A program made the position numbers and the translations under genes. A model generated the notes under the pieces. It made no database searches, was not told where the DNA came from, and saw nothing but the letters and a program-made list of their open reading frames with translations. A DNA stretch of 64,000 bases from Thiocapsa roseopersicina (GTDB lineage Bacteria > Pseudomonadota > Gammaproteobacteria > Chromatiales > Chromatiaceae), in NCBI RefSeq assembly GCF_900106925.1, contig NZ_FNNZ01000014.1:62001-126000 (forward strand). The letters run 5' to 3'. Below, one piece after another: positions 28,011-38,874 of the stretch. Each line of letters starts with the position of its first letter. Within the stretch, counting starts at the first letter, position 1.

Positions 28011-30101
28011 ATGGCGAAGGCGAAGGCGAAGGCGAAATATTCGGTCCAACCCGGCAACTGGGACAACGCCGGTGCCAGGGCGACGGATGAGGGGGTGAAC
28101 TTCTGCATCTTCTCGCGCCATGCCGAGCAGATCGAGCTGTTGCTGTTCGAAACCGCAGCCAGCCCCGAGCCCTACGAGATCATCACGCTGGATCGCCAGG
28201 TCAATCGAACCTTCTTCTTCTGGCACATCTTCGTCGAGGGTTTGGGCGAGGGAATCTTCTACAACTGGCGCATCCGCGGGACCTGCGACACTCGCGTGAT
28301 CGGGTGTAGGATCGACGGCGAGAAGGCACTCCTCGACCCCTGGGCAGTCACGATCGACGATCGGCTGTGGAATCGCGAGATCGCCGCTCGTCCGGGCGAC
28401 AACGTCGCCACCGCGATCCGCGCGCAGGTTGTGCGCGACCGCTACGACTGGGAGGGCGACACGCCCCTGCACATCCCGCTGAACGCCGCGGTCATCTACG
28501 AGATGCACGCCGGCGGCTTTACGCGCCATCCCTCGTCCGGGGTCGCACACCCCGGCACCTTCGGCGCCCTGATCGAAAAGATCCCCTATCTGCAGGATCT
28601 GGGTATCACCCATGTCGAGCTGATGCCGATCATGGCCTTCGATCCCCAGGACGTCCCGCCGAAGACCGCCGCCATGGGCATGGAGAACTATTGGGGCTAC
28701 AGCACCCACAGCTTCTTCGCGCCGCATCCCGGCTTCGCGCTCGATCCGGCGCGCGCCCGCGACGAGTTTCGCGATCTGGTCAAGGCCCTGCACCGCGCCG
28801 GCATCGGCGTGATCCTGGATGTCGTCTTCAACCACACGGCCGAGGGCGGCGCCGACGGACCGACGATCAGTTTCAAAGGCATCGGCAACGAGGTCTTCTA
28901 TCACCTTGATTTCTTGGATCGGCGCATCTACCGCGACTACACCGGCTGCGGCAACACGGTGAACTGCAACCACCCGATCGTCACGCGCTTTCTTATCGAT
29001 GCCCTGCTCTACTGGGTGCGGCAGATGCATGTGGACGGCTTCCGCTTCGATCTCGCCAGCGCCTTGGCGCGCGGGGAGGACGGCCATCCCCAATATCACG
29101 CGCCGATCCTCTGGGCGACCGAGCTTTCACCGGCGCTCGGTCGTTCACATATCATCGCCGAGGCTTGGGACGCGGCCGGGCTCTATCAGGTCGGCGACTT
29201 TCCCGGCTTTCGGTGGGCCGAGTGGAACGGACGGTATCGCGATCTGATGCGCAGCTTCGTCAAAGGCGATTCCGGCTTGGTCGCCGAGGTCGCAACTCGG
29301 ATGACCGGCTCGAGCGACATGTATCAGAGCCGTGGGCGGCTACCGAGCAATTCCGTCAACTTCATCACCTGCCACGACGGCTTCACCCTATGGGACCTGG
29401 TGAGCTACAACCTCAAGCACAACGAGGCCAACGGCGAGGACAACCGCGACGGCCACAACGACAATCTGAGCTGGAACTGCGGTGTCGAAGGCCCGACCGA
29501 CGATTCGGCGATCCTCGCGTTGCGTCGACGCCAGGCCCGCAACTTCATCGCCATTTTGATGCTGAGCCAGGGCGTGCCCATGTTGCGGAGCGGCGACGAG
29601 GTGCTGCAGAGCAAACAGGGCAACAACAACAGCTATTGCCAGAACAACGCCATCTCCTGGTTCGACTGGACCCTGCTCGACGACAACTGCGGTATGCATG
29701 ACTTCGTCCGGGGTATGATCGCCTTTCGTCAACACCACCCGACGCTGCATCGCCGCCGCTTCTTGACCGGCGAGCCCGCCAACGGCCAGCCATTGCCGGA
29801 TATCGCGTGGCACGGGGTCGGACTGAGCTCCCCGGAGTGGGACGACCCGGCGGCGCAATCCTTGGCCTTCACCCTTGCCGGGGTCACCGCCGAGGAACCG
29901 CCACTGCACATCATGCTCAACATGGGCAAGGCTGCGTTGGAGTTCGCGGTTCCGCAGATCCCGGGATGGTCCTGGTCTGTCGCGATCGACACCGACCGTG
30001 AACCTTCGATCATGGAGCATCCCGATCCAAGCCTGTCGCCCGGATCGCGTGTCCGGGTCGCACAGCGCAGCCTGACGGTGCTCGAAGGGCGCGCCTCTTA
30101 A
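28011..30101 (+). CDS. glgX: glycogen debranching enzyme GlgX (isoamylase type)
   Basis: GH13 enzyme that removes alpha-1,6 branches from phosphorylase-limited glycogen. The 696 aa product starts with an Ala-Lys run (MAKAKAKAKYSV), from a GCGAAG hexanucleotide repeat. An N-terminal carbohydrate-binding module comes first, then the catalytic barrel with DVVFNHTAEGG, nucleophile Asp in DGFRFDLA, acid/base Glu in IIAEAWDAAG and transition-state Asp in CHDGFTLWD. The C-terminal beta domain follows. The TAA stop is the left edge of half-element F. It leads glgX-gnd-zwf, linking glycogen breakdown to pentose phosphate oxidation. Confidence 0.96.
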   Translation: MAKAKAKAKYSVQPGNWDNAGARATDEGVNFCIFSRHAEQIELLLFETAASPEPYEIITLDRQVNRTFFFWHIFVEGLGEGIFYNWRIRGTCDTRVIGCRIDGEKALLDPWAVTIDDRLWNREIAARPGDNVATAIRAQVVRDRYDWEGDTPLHIPLNAAVIYEMHAGGFTRHPSSGVAHPGTFGALIEKIPYLQDLGITHVELMPIMAFDPQDVPPKTAAMGMENYWGYSTHSFFAPHPGFALDPARARDEFRDLVKALHRAGIGVILDVVFNHTAEGGADGPTISFKGIGNEVFYHLDFLDRRIYRDYTGCGNTVNCNHPIVTRFLIDALLYWVRQMHVDGFRFDLASALARGEDGHPQYHAPILWATELSPALGRSHIIAEAWDAAGLYQVGDFPGFRWAEWNGRYRDLMRSFVKGDSGLVAEVATRMTGSSDMYQSRGRLPSNSVNFITCHDGFTLWDLVSYNLKHNEANGEDNRDGHNDNLSWNCGVEGPTDDSAILALRRRQARNFIAILMLSQGVPMLRSGDEVLQSKQGNNNSYCQNNAISWFDWTLLDDNCGMHDFVRGMIAFRQHHPTLHRRRFLTGEPANGQPLPDIAWHGVGLSSPEWDDPAAQSLAFTLAGVTAEEPPLHIMLNMGKAALEFAVPQIPGWSWSVAIDTDREPSIMEHPDPSLSPGSRVRVAQRSLTVLEGRAS

Positions 30102-30183
30102 ACCGCGCCGACTCCAACGGCCGTCAAGTCTGCCGGGCCCGATCCCATCCAAAAACATCGCATACCGCGCCGAGCGCGGTTTA
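30099..30183. repeat. 85-bp half element F between glgX and gnd
   Basis: A single arm of 85 bp, TAAACCGCGCCGACTCCAAC ... CGAGCGCGGTTTA. It is nearly identical to the right arm of copy H and to the reverse complement of the left arm of copy E. No AT-rich spacer or second arm is present. Its first TAA is the glgX stop codon. Confidence 0.9.
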
Positions 30184-30221
30184 ATCTCCGACCCTACAGC
30201 CGCCAACAGGGGAATCGCCTC

Positions 30222-31241
30222 ATGCAACTCGCAATGATCGGCCTCGGCCGAATGGGCGCCAACATGGTGCTCCGACTCATGCGCGCCGGCCATCGGTGCG
30301 TCGTCTATGATCGCGACCCCGCCGCAGTCGCTGCGCTGGTCGCCGAAGGCGCCGTCGGCGCCCGGGACATGGCCGATCTCTGCGCCAAGCTCGAAGCACC
30401 GCGCAACGTCTGGATCATGGTCCCGGCGGCCGTCGTGGACCGCGTCATCGACGACTTGAGCCCCCATCTCGCCGCCGGCGACACCATCATCGACGGGGGC
30501 AACTCGAACTACCGCGACGACATCGCCCACGCGAAGCGCCTTGCACCGAAGGGGATCCACTTCGTCGACTGCGGGACCAGCGGAGGCGTCTGGGGTCTGG
30601 AGCGGGGCTACTGCCTGATGATCGGCGGGGAGGACGAGGCGGTGGAGCGGCTCGATCCCGTCTTCGCCGCCCTCTCGCCCGGCCCGGGCGAGATCGAGCG
30701 CACGGCCGGTCGGAACGGCGACTTCAGTCGCTCCGAGCAAGGCTATCTGCACTGCGGCCCCAACGGTGCGGGCCATTTCGTGAAGATGGTCCACAACGGC
30801 ATCGAGTATGCGCTGATGGCCGCCTACGCGGAGGGCTTCAACATCCTCAAGCACGCGGGGGTCGGACTGAATGAGCACGCGGTGGATGCCGAGACCGCTC
30901 CGCTGGCCAATCCCGAGCATTATCAGTATCGCATCGACGTCGGCGAGGTCGCCGAGGTCTGGCGTCGCGGCAGCGTGGTCGCCTCCTGGCTCCTGGATCT
31001 GACGGCGACGGCACTGCGCGCGGATCCGCAGCTCGAAGGTTTCGGTGGCCGGGTCTCGGACTCGGGCGAGGGCCGCTGGACCTGCCTTGCGGCGATCGAG
31101 ACCGGAACCCCCGCGCCCTTGCTCACCACCGCACTCTTCGAGCGCTTCAGCTCGCGCGGCGAGGCGGATTTCGCCAACCAGATCCTCTCGGCGATGCGCT
31201 ACCAGTTCGGCGGTCATCACGAGAAGCCCGAAAAAAGCTAA
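30222..31241 (+). CDS. gnd: 6-phosphogluconate dehydrogenase, short decarboxylating type
   Basis: Oxidises 6-phosphogluconate to ribulose 5-phosphate and CO2. At 339 aa it belongs to the short (YqeC/GndA-like) class, not the 470 aa class. The Rossmann motif is [10 protein letters not shown] (6-15); [22 protein letters not shown] and [19 protein letters not shown] form the active site. After strand beta-2 the sequence is VVYDRDP; an Asp there is typical of NAD-preferring members, so NAD may be the cofactor (inference). The TAA stop is the left edge of half-element G. zwf follows; no 6-phosphogluconolactonase gene is in the window. Confidence 0.93.
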   Translation: MQLAMIGLGRMGANMVLRLMRAGHRCVVYDRDPAAVAALVAEGAVGARDMADLCAKLEAPRNVWIMVPAAVVDRVIDDLSPHLAAGDTIIDGGNSNYRDDIAHAKRLAPKGIHFVDCGTSGGVWGLERGYCLMIGGEDEAVERLDPVFAALSPGPGEIERTAGRNGDFSRSEQGYLHCGPNGAGHFVKMVHNGIEYALMAAYAEGFNILKHAGVGLNEHAVDAETAPLANPEHYQYRIDVGEVAEVWRRGSVVASWLLDLTATALRADPQLEGFGGRVSDSGEGRWTCLAAIETGTPAPLLTTALFERFSSRGEADFANQILSAMRYQFGGHHEKPEKS

Positions 31242-31323
31242 ACCGCATTCGGTGCTGCACGCCTTGTCCGCGCCCGGGCGCGGCATCGCATCGGTCAACA
31301 ACCGTCGCCGTCGATGCGGTTTA
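31239..31323. repeat. 85-bp half element G between gnd and zwf
   Basis: Exactly 85 bp, TAAACCGCATTCGGTGCTGC ... CGTCGATGCGGTTTA. It has the same length and ends as F but an unrelated interior, with its own short hairpin (CCGCGCCCGGGCGCGG). The first TAA is the gnd stop codon. The zwf ribosome site begins about 15 bp past the right edge. Confidence 0.85.
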
Positions 31324-31350
31324 GCTTGACGAATATCCAGGAGAAATAGC

Positions 31351-32881
<1,531 letters not shown>

Positions 32882-32895
<14 letters not shown>

Positions 32896-33079
32896 GACCC
32901 GCGATGCGCGTTGTCCCTGGTGCGACGCTCCGATCGAGCTGACGATCGACGTCAGCGCCGTTCCCCAGACCTATATCGAAGACTGCCAGGTCTGCTGCGC
33001 ACCGATCGTCGTCCAAGTCGCCATGGATCCGGACCTGGAAGACGACCTGGTCATCACCCTGGAGCGTGACGGCGATTGA
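32882..33079 (+). CDS. CPXCG-motif cysteine-rich small protein
   Basis: A 65 aa protein with two Cys pairs, CPWCDAPIEL and CQVCCAPIVVQV, forming a probable zinc ribbon. The acidic region between them (DVSAVPQTYIED) and the acidic tail (DPDLEDDLVITLERDGD) match the CPXCG family, whose function is not established. The ATG at 32882 lies inside the end of zwf (14-bp overlap), so translation is coupled with zwf. It is a small but convincing gene. Confidence 0.85.
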
Positions 33080-33109
33080 CGCCTTGCTCACACAGGACAG
33101 GAACTGTAT

Positions 33110-33182
33110 CGAGACCCTTCGAGTTCGTTGTCGTTGTCGTAATCGACGATCGATCCGACAACGACAACGAACGGTCTCGACA
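33110..33182. repeat. GTTGTCG/CGACAAC palindromic element, long form, copy 3
   Basis: CGAGAC, a short variable stretch, CGTTGTCGTTGTCG, centre TAATCGACGATCGATC, CGACAACGACAACG, and AACGGTCTCGACA. The centre is the reverse complement of that in copy 1 (one mismatch), while the right flank is the same. It occupies the 376-bp gap between the CPXCG gene and the ABC ATPase with repeat I; the rest of the gap holds nothing recognisable. Confidence 0.85.
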
Positions 33183-33251
33183 GGTCTTGCATCCCGCGCC
33201 CGCCTCGGGTGAAATTCGCGCCCGAGCAGCGTCCGAGACCCGACAGACGCT

Positions 33252-33442
33252 CAACCGCGCCAAGATCCGATAAGCCGAGGTTTTCCCCTCACGGGACCGG
33301 CGGTCCAGAATCGCTCGATCCTCGACGCGGTTTACATTCTCAACCATTCAAAGTCCTGAACCGCGTCTGCTCCGACGCGCCCGGAATCGCCGAGCGCCGA
33401 ACCCGGGTATCGCCGGCGAAAAGCGGCACCGGACACGGTTCA
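33252..33442. repeat. 193-bp family element, copy I (degenerate)
   Basis: Decayed member of about 191 bp. Arm edges are CAACCGCGCC (33252) with GACGCGGTTTA (to 33334), then a non-AT-rich spacer (CATTCTCAACCATTCAAAGTCC), and TGAACCGCGTC (33357) with ACACGGTTCA (to 33442). Spacing and arm lengths match the intact copies, but the ends have mutated and interior similarity is low. The ABC ATPase gene starts 14 bp downstream. Confidence 0.65.
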
Positions 33443-33455
33443 GCAGGGAGACAGC

Positions 33456-34394
33456 ATGATCGAGGTTCGCGAGCTGAGTCGCAGCTACGGCGAGCTCAAA
33501 GCGGTGCAAGCGGTGTCGTTCGACATCGGCCGCGGCGAGATCGTCGGGCTGCTCGGCCACAACGGGGCCGGCAAGACCACCATCATGAAGATGATGACCG
33601 GTTATCTGGAGCCGAGCAGCGGCTCGATCCGGATCGACGGACTGGACATCGCCGAGCAGCGGCGCGAGGCGCAGCGGCGCATCGGCTATCTGCCCGAGAA
33701 CTGCCCGCTCTATCCCGAGATGCGTGTGATCGACTACCTGGACTATCAGGCGGCATTGCACGGGATGGCCGGCAACCGCCGTCCCGCGGCCATCCGGCGG
33801 GCGATCGAGCGCACGGATCTCGGTCCCAAGGCGACCGCGATCATAGGCACCCTCTCGCGCGGCTATCGCCAACGCGTGGGCGTGGCCCAGGCGATCCTGC
33901 ACGAGCCCGCCATCCTCATCCTGGACGAGCCGACCAACGGCCTGGACCCGTCGCAGATCCAGCACATGCGCAGCCTGGTCCGCGAGCTGGCGAAGGACGC
34001 GACCCTGATCATCTCCACCCATGTCCTCCAAGAGGTCGAGGCGGTGTGCAGCCGGGTGCTCATCATGCGGGGCGGCCAATTGGCTTTGGACAGTGCACTG
34101 GACGCCATCGGACGTCCCAAACGCCTGCTCGTCACGCTCGACTGCGCGCCCGATGAGGCGCAGCCGGTGCTCGCCCGGATCGAGGGGGTCACCGACATCG
34201 AGGCGTGGGACGGCGATGCGGGGCTGCGGCACTACGCCCTGAGCGCGGCGGATCCGCAGGCGCTCGCACCGCTGGTCGCCAAGGCGCTCGGCGGACAACC
34301 CTGGAACCTCTACGGACTCGCGCCCGAGCGGCGCGACCTCGAAGACCTCTTCGGAGCCGTGACCCTGGAGCAGATGGAGGTGGCTCATGTCTGA
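33456..34394 (+). CDS. ABC transporter ATP-binding protein, GldA-like
   Basis: Cytoplasmic ATPase of 312 aa, with the ABC domain in residues 1-215 and a DUF4162-like tail. Walker A is GHNGAGKTTIMK, the signature is LSRGYRQRVGVAQ, Walker B is LILDEPTNGLDP, and the H-loop is ISTHVLQEVEAVC. Its stop overlaps the start of the permease by 8 bp. In many proteobacteria this trio (ATPase, fused permease/GldG, DUF4340) occurs as a unit; in Bacteroidetes the GldA/F/G proteins belong to gliding motility. The substrate is unknown. Confidence 0.9.
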   Translation: MIEVRELSRSYGELKAVQAVSFDIGRGEIVGLLGHNGAGKTTIMKMMTGYLEPSSGSIRIDGLDIAEQRREAQRRIGYLPENCPLYPEMRVIDYLDYQAALHGMAGNRRPAAIRRAIERTDLGPKATAIIGTLSRGYRQRVGVAQAILHEPAILILDEPTNGLDPSQIQHMRSLVRELAKDATLIISTHVLQEVEAVCSRVLIMRGGQLALDSALDAIGRPKRLLVTLDCAPDEAQPVLARIEGVTDIEAWDGDAGLRHYALSAADPQALAPLVAKALGGQPWNLYGLAPERRDLEDLFGAVTLEQMEVAHV

Positions 34395-37323
34395 CATCCT
34401 GCGCGTCGCACGCCGCGAGCTCGGCGCCTTCTTCGGCTCGCCTGTCGCCTATCTCTTCATCGGCGCCTTCCTGGCGGTCTCGCTCTTCGTCTTCTTCTGG
34501 GTCGACGCCTTCTTCGCGCGCAATATCGCCGATGCCCGTCCCCTGTTCGACTGGATGCCCGTGCTGCTGATCTTTCTCTGCGCCGCCTTGACCATGCGGC
34601 TCTGGAGCGAAGAGCGACGCGCCGGGACGCTCGAAACACTCATGACCCTGCCGGTGCCGACACTGAATCTGGTCCTCGGCAAGTTTCTCGCGGGTCTCGC
34701 CCTGGTCGCGATCGCCTTGGCCCTGACGCTGCCGATCCCAATCACCGTATCGCTCCTGGGTCCGATGGACTGGGGTCCGGTGATCGGTGCCTATCTGGCC
34801 ACCCTGCTGCTGGCCTCGGCCTACCTGGCGATCGGACTCTTCGTCTCGTCGCGCACCGACAACCCCATCGTCGCCCTGATCGGGACCACCCTGGTCGGCG
34901 CGCTCCTCTACCTGATCGGCACCCCGGCGCTGACCAATCTGGTCGGGCACGACGGCGGCGAGCTGCTCCGACTCATCGGCAGCGGCTCGCGCTTCGAGTC
35001 CATTACGCGCGGCGTGATCGATCTGCGCGATCTCGTCTACTACCTGAGCATCGTCGGCGCCTTCCTCGCCCTCACCCTCTACAGCCTGGAGCGCTTGCGC
35101 TGGGCCGAATCGGACGCCAACCGGCGGCATCATCGACGCTGGACCCTGGTGACCGGACTTGCGGTCGCGAACCTGCTGGCCGCGAACCTCTGGCTCGGCG
35201 CGATCGGCAACGCCCGCGTGGATCTCACCGAGGGTCGGGTCTACTCGATCTCGGAGGCCACGCGGACCTATCTCGGCCAGCTACAGGAGCCGCTCCTGAT
35301 CCGCGGCTATTTCAGCGCGGACACACACCCCTTGTTGGCCCCTTTGGTCCCCCAGATCCGCGATCTGCTGCGCGAATATCAGATCGCCGGCGGCGGCCGG
35401 GTCCAGGTCGAGTTCGTCGACCCCGAGCGCTCGCCCGAGCTCGAGCGCGAGGCCGGAGAGCAATACGGGATCCGTCCCGTCGCCTTCCAGACCGCGACCA
35501 AGTATCAGGCCTCCGTGGTCAATTCCTATTTCGACATCCTGATCAAGTACGGCGATCAGTTCGAGACGCTCGGCTTTCAGGATCTGATCGACGTGAAGGT
35601 CCAGGGCGAGACCGATCTGGACGTGCGCCTGCGCAACCCGGAGTACGACCTCACCCGCGTGATCCGCAAGGCCCTCTACGGTTATCAAGGCGCCGGTGAT
35701 CTCTTCGCCAATCTGACCGAACCGGTGCGGTTCCGCGGCTTCATCTCGCCGGCCGATCGGCTGCCCGAGCCCTTGCCTGCGCTGCGGGCCGACCTGGAGT
35801 CGGTCTTGTCGGAGCTTGCCGCAAAAGGCGGCGAACGTTTCAGCGTCGAGATCCAAGATCCCGCGGCCGGCGACGGCGCACTGGCCAAAACCATTGCCGA
35901 GCAGTTCGGCTTCGAGCCGCTGGTGGTCAGTCTGCTCGATCCCACGCCCTTCTATTTCTACATGGTGCTCGAATCCGGCGATCAGGCCGTTCCGGTTCCG
36001 CTCCCCGAGTCGCTCGATCGGGCGGGTCTGACACGCGCCATCGAGGCCGGCATCAAGCGGTTCGCGCCGGGCGTCTTGCGGACCATCGCGCTCTACACGC
36101 CGCCGTCGACGCCCGGGATGTTCGGCGAGCCGGCCGCTGGACCCGGCTACGGCCTCTTGCAGGAAACCCTGCGCACCGGATTCAATCTGCGTGAGACCGA
36201 TCTCACATCCGGTCAGGTCGGCGAGGATGCCGATCTGCTCCTGGTGGTCGGACCCGCGGCCCTGGACGAGCGCCAGCAGTTCGCCATAGACCAGTTCCTG
36301 ATGCAAGGCGGGACCGCCATCCTGGCCGCATCCAGCTTCGATCTGGATCTGGCCGGGGGCTCCATCGCGGCGCGGGCCGCCCCGACCGGGCTGGAAGACT
36401 GGCTCGCCCATCAGGGGCTGACACTTGAGCCCAGCCTGGTGCTCGACCCCAAGAACACGCCCTTCCCGATCCCGGTGCAGCGTGATCTGGGTGGCTTTAT
36501 GGTCGAGGAGATCCAGACGCTCGACTATCCCTATTTCCCGGATGTCCGCAGCGACGGACTCGCGCAGGACTCCGGAATCACCTCGGCCCTCGGCCAGATC
36601 ACGATGAACTGGTCCTCGCCGATTCAGATCGATGCCGAAAAGAACGCCGATCGGCGTGTGATCGAGCTGATCCGCAGCTCCTCCGGATCCTGGACCAGCG
36701 ACTCGGAGAACATGCAGCCCGATTTCGAGGCGTACGGCAGCCTCGGTTTCCCGCGCGGCGAGGATCGCGGCAGCCGTGCCCTGGCCGTCGCGGTCGAGGG
36801 GCGCTTCGACTCGGCCTTCGCGGGGCGTCCCTCGCCGCTCCTGGACGATGCGTCCGAAGACGACGCATCCGAGGACGGCGGGCCCGACGACACCGACCCG
36901 CAGGCGATCGACCCGGAGACGGGCGAACCCGTCGAGGACAAGGCCCCGGTCATCTCGGGCGTCGTGGAGACCTCGCCCGCTTCGGCTCGACTGATCCTGA
37001 TCGGCTCGTCGACCTTCCTTTCCGACACCGCGATCAGTTTGGCGACCGAAGCGACCCAGAGCCGCTATCTCAAACCGCTGGAGCTGATCCAGAACGCCGT
37101 CGACTGGTCGCTGGAGGATCGGGGTCTGCTCACCCTGCGCGGACGCGGTCAGTTCAACCGACTGCTCGAGCCGGTGGGCCGCGAGGGACGCATCTTCTGG
37201 GAGACCCTGAACTATGTCCTGGCGCTTGCCGGTCTGGCTTTGGTGTATTGGCTGTACCGACGCGCGAGGGCGCGGCGCGAGCGGGCCGACGAGGCGATTC
37301 TGGGCGATCTTCCGCGTGCTTGA
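34387..37323 (+). CDS. fused ABC-2 permease (GldF-like) and GldG-like auxiliary protein
   Basis: Membrane protein of 978 aa that joins two usual partners. Residues 1-245 form an ABC-2 permease with six helices (VAYLFIGAFLAVSLFVFFW to YYLSIVGAFLALTLY). A seventh helix near 260 (TGLAVANLLAANLWLG) starts the GldG-like part. This has a large periplasmic region (about 280-930) including the ABC_transp_aux domain, and ends in a helix (YVLALAGLALVYWLY). An acidic stretch (DDASEDDASEDGGPDD) lies near residue 820. The start overlaps the ATPase gene. The stop is 8 bp before repeat copy H. Confidence 0.9.
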   Translation: MSDILRVARRELGAFFGSPVAYLFIGAFLAVSLFVFFWVDAFFARNIADARPLFDWMPVLLIFLCAALTMRLWSEERRAGTLETLMTLPVPTLNLVLGKFLAGLALVAIALALTLPIPITVSLLGPMDWGPVIGAYLATLLLASAYLAIGLFVSSRTDNPIVALIGTTLVGALLYLIGTPALTNLVGHDGGELLRLIGSGSRFESITRGVIDLRDLVYYLSIVGAFLALTLYSLERLRWAESDANRRHHRRWTLVTGLAVANLLAANLWLGAIGNARVDLTEGRVYSISEATRTYLGQLQEPLLIRGYFSADTHPLLAPLVPQIRDLLREYQIAGGGRVQVEFVDPERSPELEREAGEQYGIRPVAFQTATKYQASVVNSYFDILIKYGDQFETLGFQDLIDVKVQGETDLDVRLRNPEYDLTRVIRKALYGYQGAGDLFANLTEPVRFRGFISPADRLPEPLPALRADLESVLSELAAKGGERFSVEIQDPAAGDGALAKTIAEQFGFEPLVVSLLDPTPFYFYMVLESGDQAVPVPLPESLDRAGLTRAIEAGIKRFAPGVLRTIALYTPPSTPGMFGEPAAGPGYGLLQETLRTGFNLRETDLTSGQVGEDADLLLVVGPAALDERQQFAIDQFLMQGGTAILAASSFDLDLAGGSIAARAAPTGLEDWLAHQGLTLEPSLVLDPKNTPFPIPVQRDLGGFMVEEIQTLDYPYFPDVRSDGLAQDSGITSALGQITMNWSSPIQIDAEKNADRRVIELIRSSSGSWTSDSENMQPDFEAYGSLGFPRGEDRGSRALAVAVEGRFDSAFAGRPSPLLDDASEDDASEDGGPDDTDPQAIDPETGEPVEDKAPVISGVVETSPASARLILIGSSTFLSDTAISLATEATQSRYLKPLELIQNAVDWSLEDRGLLTLRGRGQFNRLLEPVGREGRIFWETLNYVLALAGLALVYWLYRRARARRERADEAILGDLPRA

Positions 37324-37331
37324 TCCAAGGT

Positions 37332-37523
37332 TAAACCGCGTCCAGAGCGAAATGCTGACTTTCGAGTCAATTCGACGTTTGGTGCATCGACAGCCCTTAG
37401 CAGGGACGCGGTTTAAAATAGTAAAATTTTTAATATCTTAAACCGCGCCAACTCCGGCGGTCGTCAAGTCTGCCGGGGCCGTTCCCATCCAAAAACATCG
37501 CATACCGCGCCGGGCGCGGTTTA
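37332..37523. repeat. 193-bp family element, copy H
   Basis: 192 bp. The left arm (TAAACCGCGTCCAGAGCGAA...GGGACGCGGTTTA) is the reverse-complement counterpart of the right arm of copy E. The spacer is AATAGTAAAATTTTTAATATC. The right arm (TAAACCGCGCCAACTCCGGC...GGGCGCGGTTTA) is nearly identical to half element F. It separates the permease gene from the DUF4340 gene and so splits a probable operon; the two genes flank it by 8 and 23 bp. Confidence 0.9.
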
Positions 37524-37546
37524 AGTTTAAGACGAGAATAACCGAC

Positions 37547-38602
37547 ATGACTGTTCAATCCGACACCGGCTGGCGCCCGGACCTGCGCGCACCGATCGTA
37601 ATGGGGCTGGCCGGGTTGCTGGTCCTGCAGATCCTGCTCGCTCTTGGCCTGAATCTCGGCGGCGGTCGCACACTCGTACCAAGCGGCGCCGATACGCCTC
37701 TGCTCGGTATCGCGCCCGATCAGGTCCAGGGCCTTCGCATCGATAGCGGAGACGGGACCGAGTCCGTGACCCTCGCGCGCCGCGGGGACACCTGGATTGT
37801 GGCGGACCTGGCCGACCTGCCGGTTCAGGGCTCCAAGGTCGAGCAGTTCCTCGGCGAGCTCGCCGCGCTGAAGCGCCCCCTACCGATCGCCACCAGCGAA
37901 GAGGCCCAGGAGCGCTTCAAGGTCGCCGACGACACCTTCGAGCGGCGCCTGACGCTCGAAGGAGAAACGGGACCGATCGCCGGGCTTCTGATCGGCGACT
38001 CTCCCGGCTTCAAGCGTGTCTTCGCGGGTATTCCGGGGGAGCCGGGCGTCTACGAGCTGAGGCTGGCCTTGTCCGATGTCTCCGCACGACGGGACGACTG
38101 GATCGACGTGGGACTCCTGCGCTTGGAGGGCGAGCAGATCAACCGCATCGCCACGAGCGATTGGATCCTGAACAAGGACCAGACGGGTGTCTGGACGCTC
38201 GCCGACAGCGATCGGCCCGTCGACGAAGAGACGGTCTCGGCCCTGATGCTGCGTATCGCCAATCTGGGTTACCGCGGCGTACTCGGTATCGCGGATGACC
38301 CGGCCTACAATCAGCAGGATCCGCTGATCGAGCTCCAGATCGGACTGACCGACGGCTCGAAGCGGCGCTATCGGATCTCACGAGCCAAGGACAGCGAGGA
38401 CTATGTCCTCAAAGACCCCGAACGGCCCTGGTATTTCAAGCTCTCCGAATTCGACCTGGGAGAGCTGCTCGATATCGAGAGCGCGGATCTTCTTGCGGCC
38501 AACGACGCGGCCGATCCATCCGCGGGCGTCGAGCCCTCGAGCCCGTCGGAGATACTGCCGATGCCGGAGGAAATCAGCGAGGAGCCGCCAGCCGTGGAAT
38601 GA
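37547..38602 (+). CDS. DUF4340 domain-containing protein
   Basis: A 351 aa protein with one N-terminal helix (APIVMGLAGLLVLQILLALGL, about 15-35) and a soluble periplasmic body rich in beta strands. The DUF4340 repeats are seen around LARRGDTWIVADLADLPVQ and again near DQTGVWTLADSDRPV. It follows the permease/GldG fusion, the standard place for this family, so it is likely the third part of the transporter. Its biochemical role is unknown. The C terminus is Pro/Glu-rich. Confidence 0.88.
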   Translation: MTVQSDTGWRPDLRAPIVMGLAGLLVLQILLALGLNLGGGRTLVPSGADTPLLGIAPDQVQGLRIDSGDGTESVTLARRGDTWIVADLADLPVQGSKVEQFLGELAALKRPLPIATSEEAQERFKVADDTFERRLTLEGETGPIAGLLIGDSPGFKRVFAGIPGEPGVYELRLALSDVSARRDDWIDVGLLRLEGEQINRIATSDWILNKDQTGVWTLADSDRPVDEETVSALMLRIANLGYRGVLGIADDPAYNQQDPLIELQIGLTDGSKRRYRISRAKDSEDYVLKDPERPWYFKLSEFDLGELLDIESADLLAANDAADPSAGVEPSSPSEILPMPEEISEEPPAVE

Positions 38603-38698
38603 GATATGGCGAACTCGCGTCCGACTGTCTCGACAGCACCGTTAGGAGCGGTCCAAAAGCAAGTAAAACAACTCGACGAGAGAATACCTTTGCCACGG

Positions 38699-38755
38699 TC
38701 GTCGTTGTCGTTGTCGTAATCGACAACGACAACGACAACGATTAGATTCGGTGCT
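38699..38755. repeat. GTTGTCG/CGACAAC palindromic element, short form, copy 4
   Basis: TCGTCGTTGTCGTTGTCG, centre TAAT, CGACAACGACAACGACAACG, then ATTAGATTCGGTGCT. It matches copy 2 in its right flank, with the reverse-complement centre and one additional GACAAC unit. It lies in the 272-bp gap after the DUF4340 gene; the rest of the gap shows nothing. Confidence 0.85.
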
Positions 38756-38874
38756 CAGCTTATTTCTGAAACGTCACCTGAGATCCGACAGGCCAATACC
38801 GCGGGCGGTCCTCTGGTCGGCGCTCCGGCCCTTCGTTATCCTTGCGGACCGATCGTCCACTCCCGGAGTCCATC

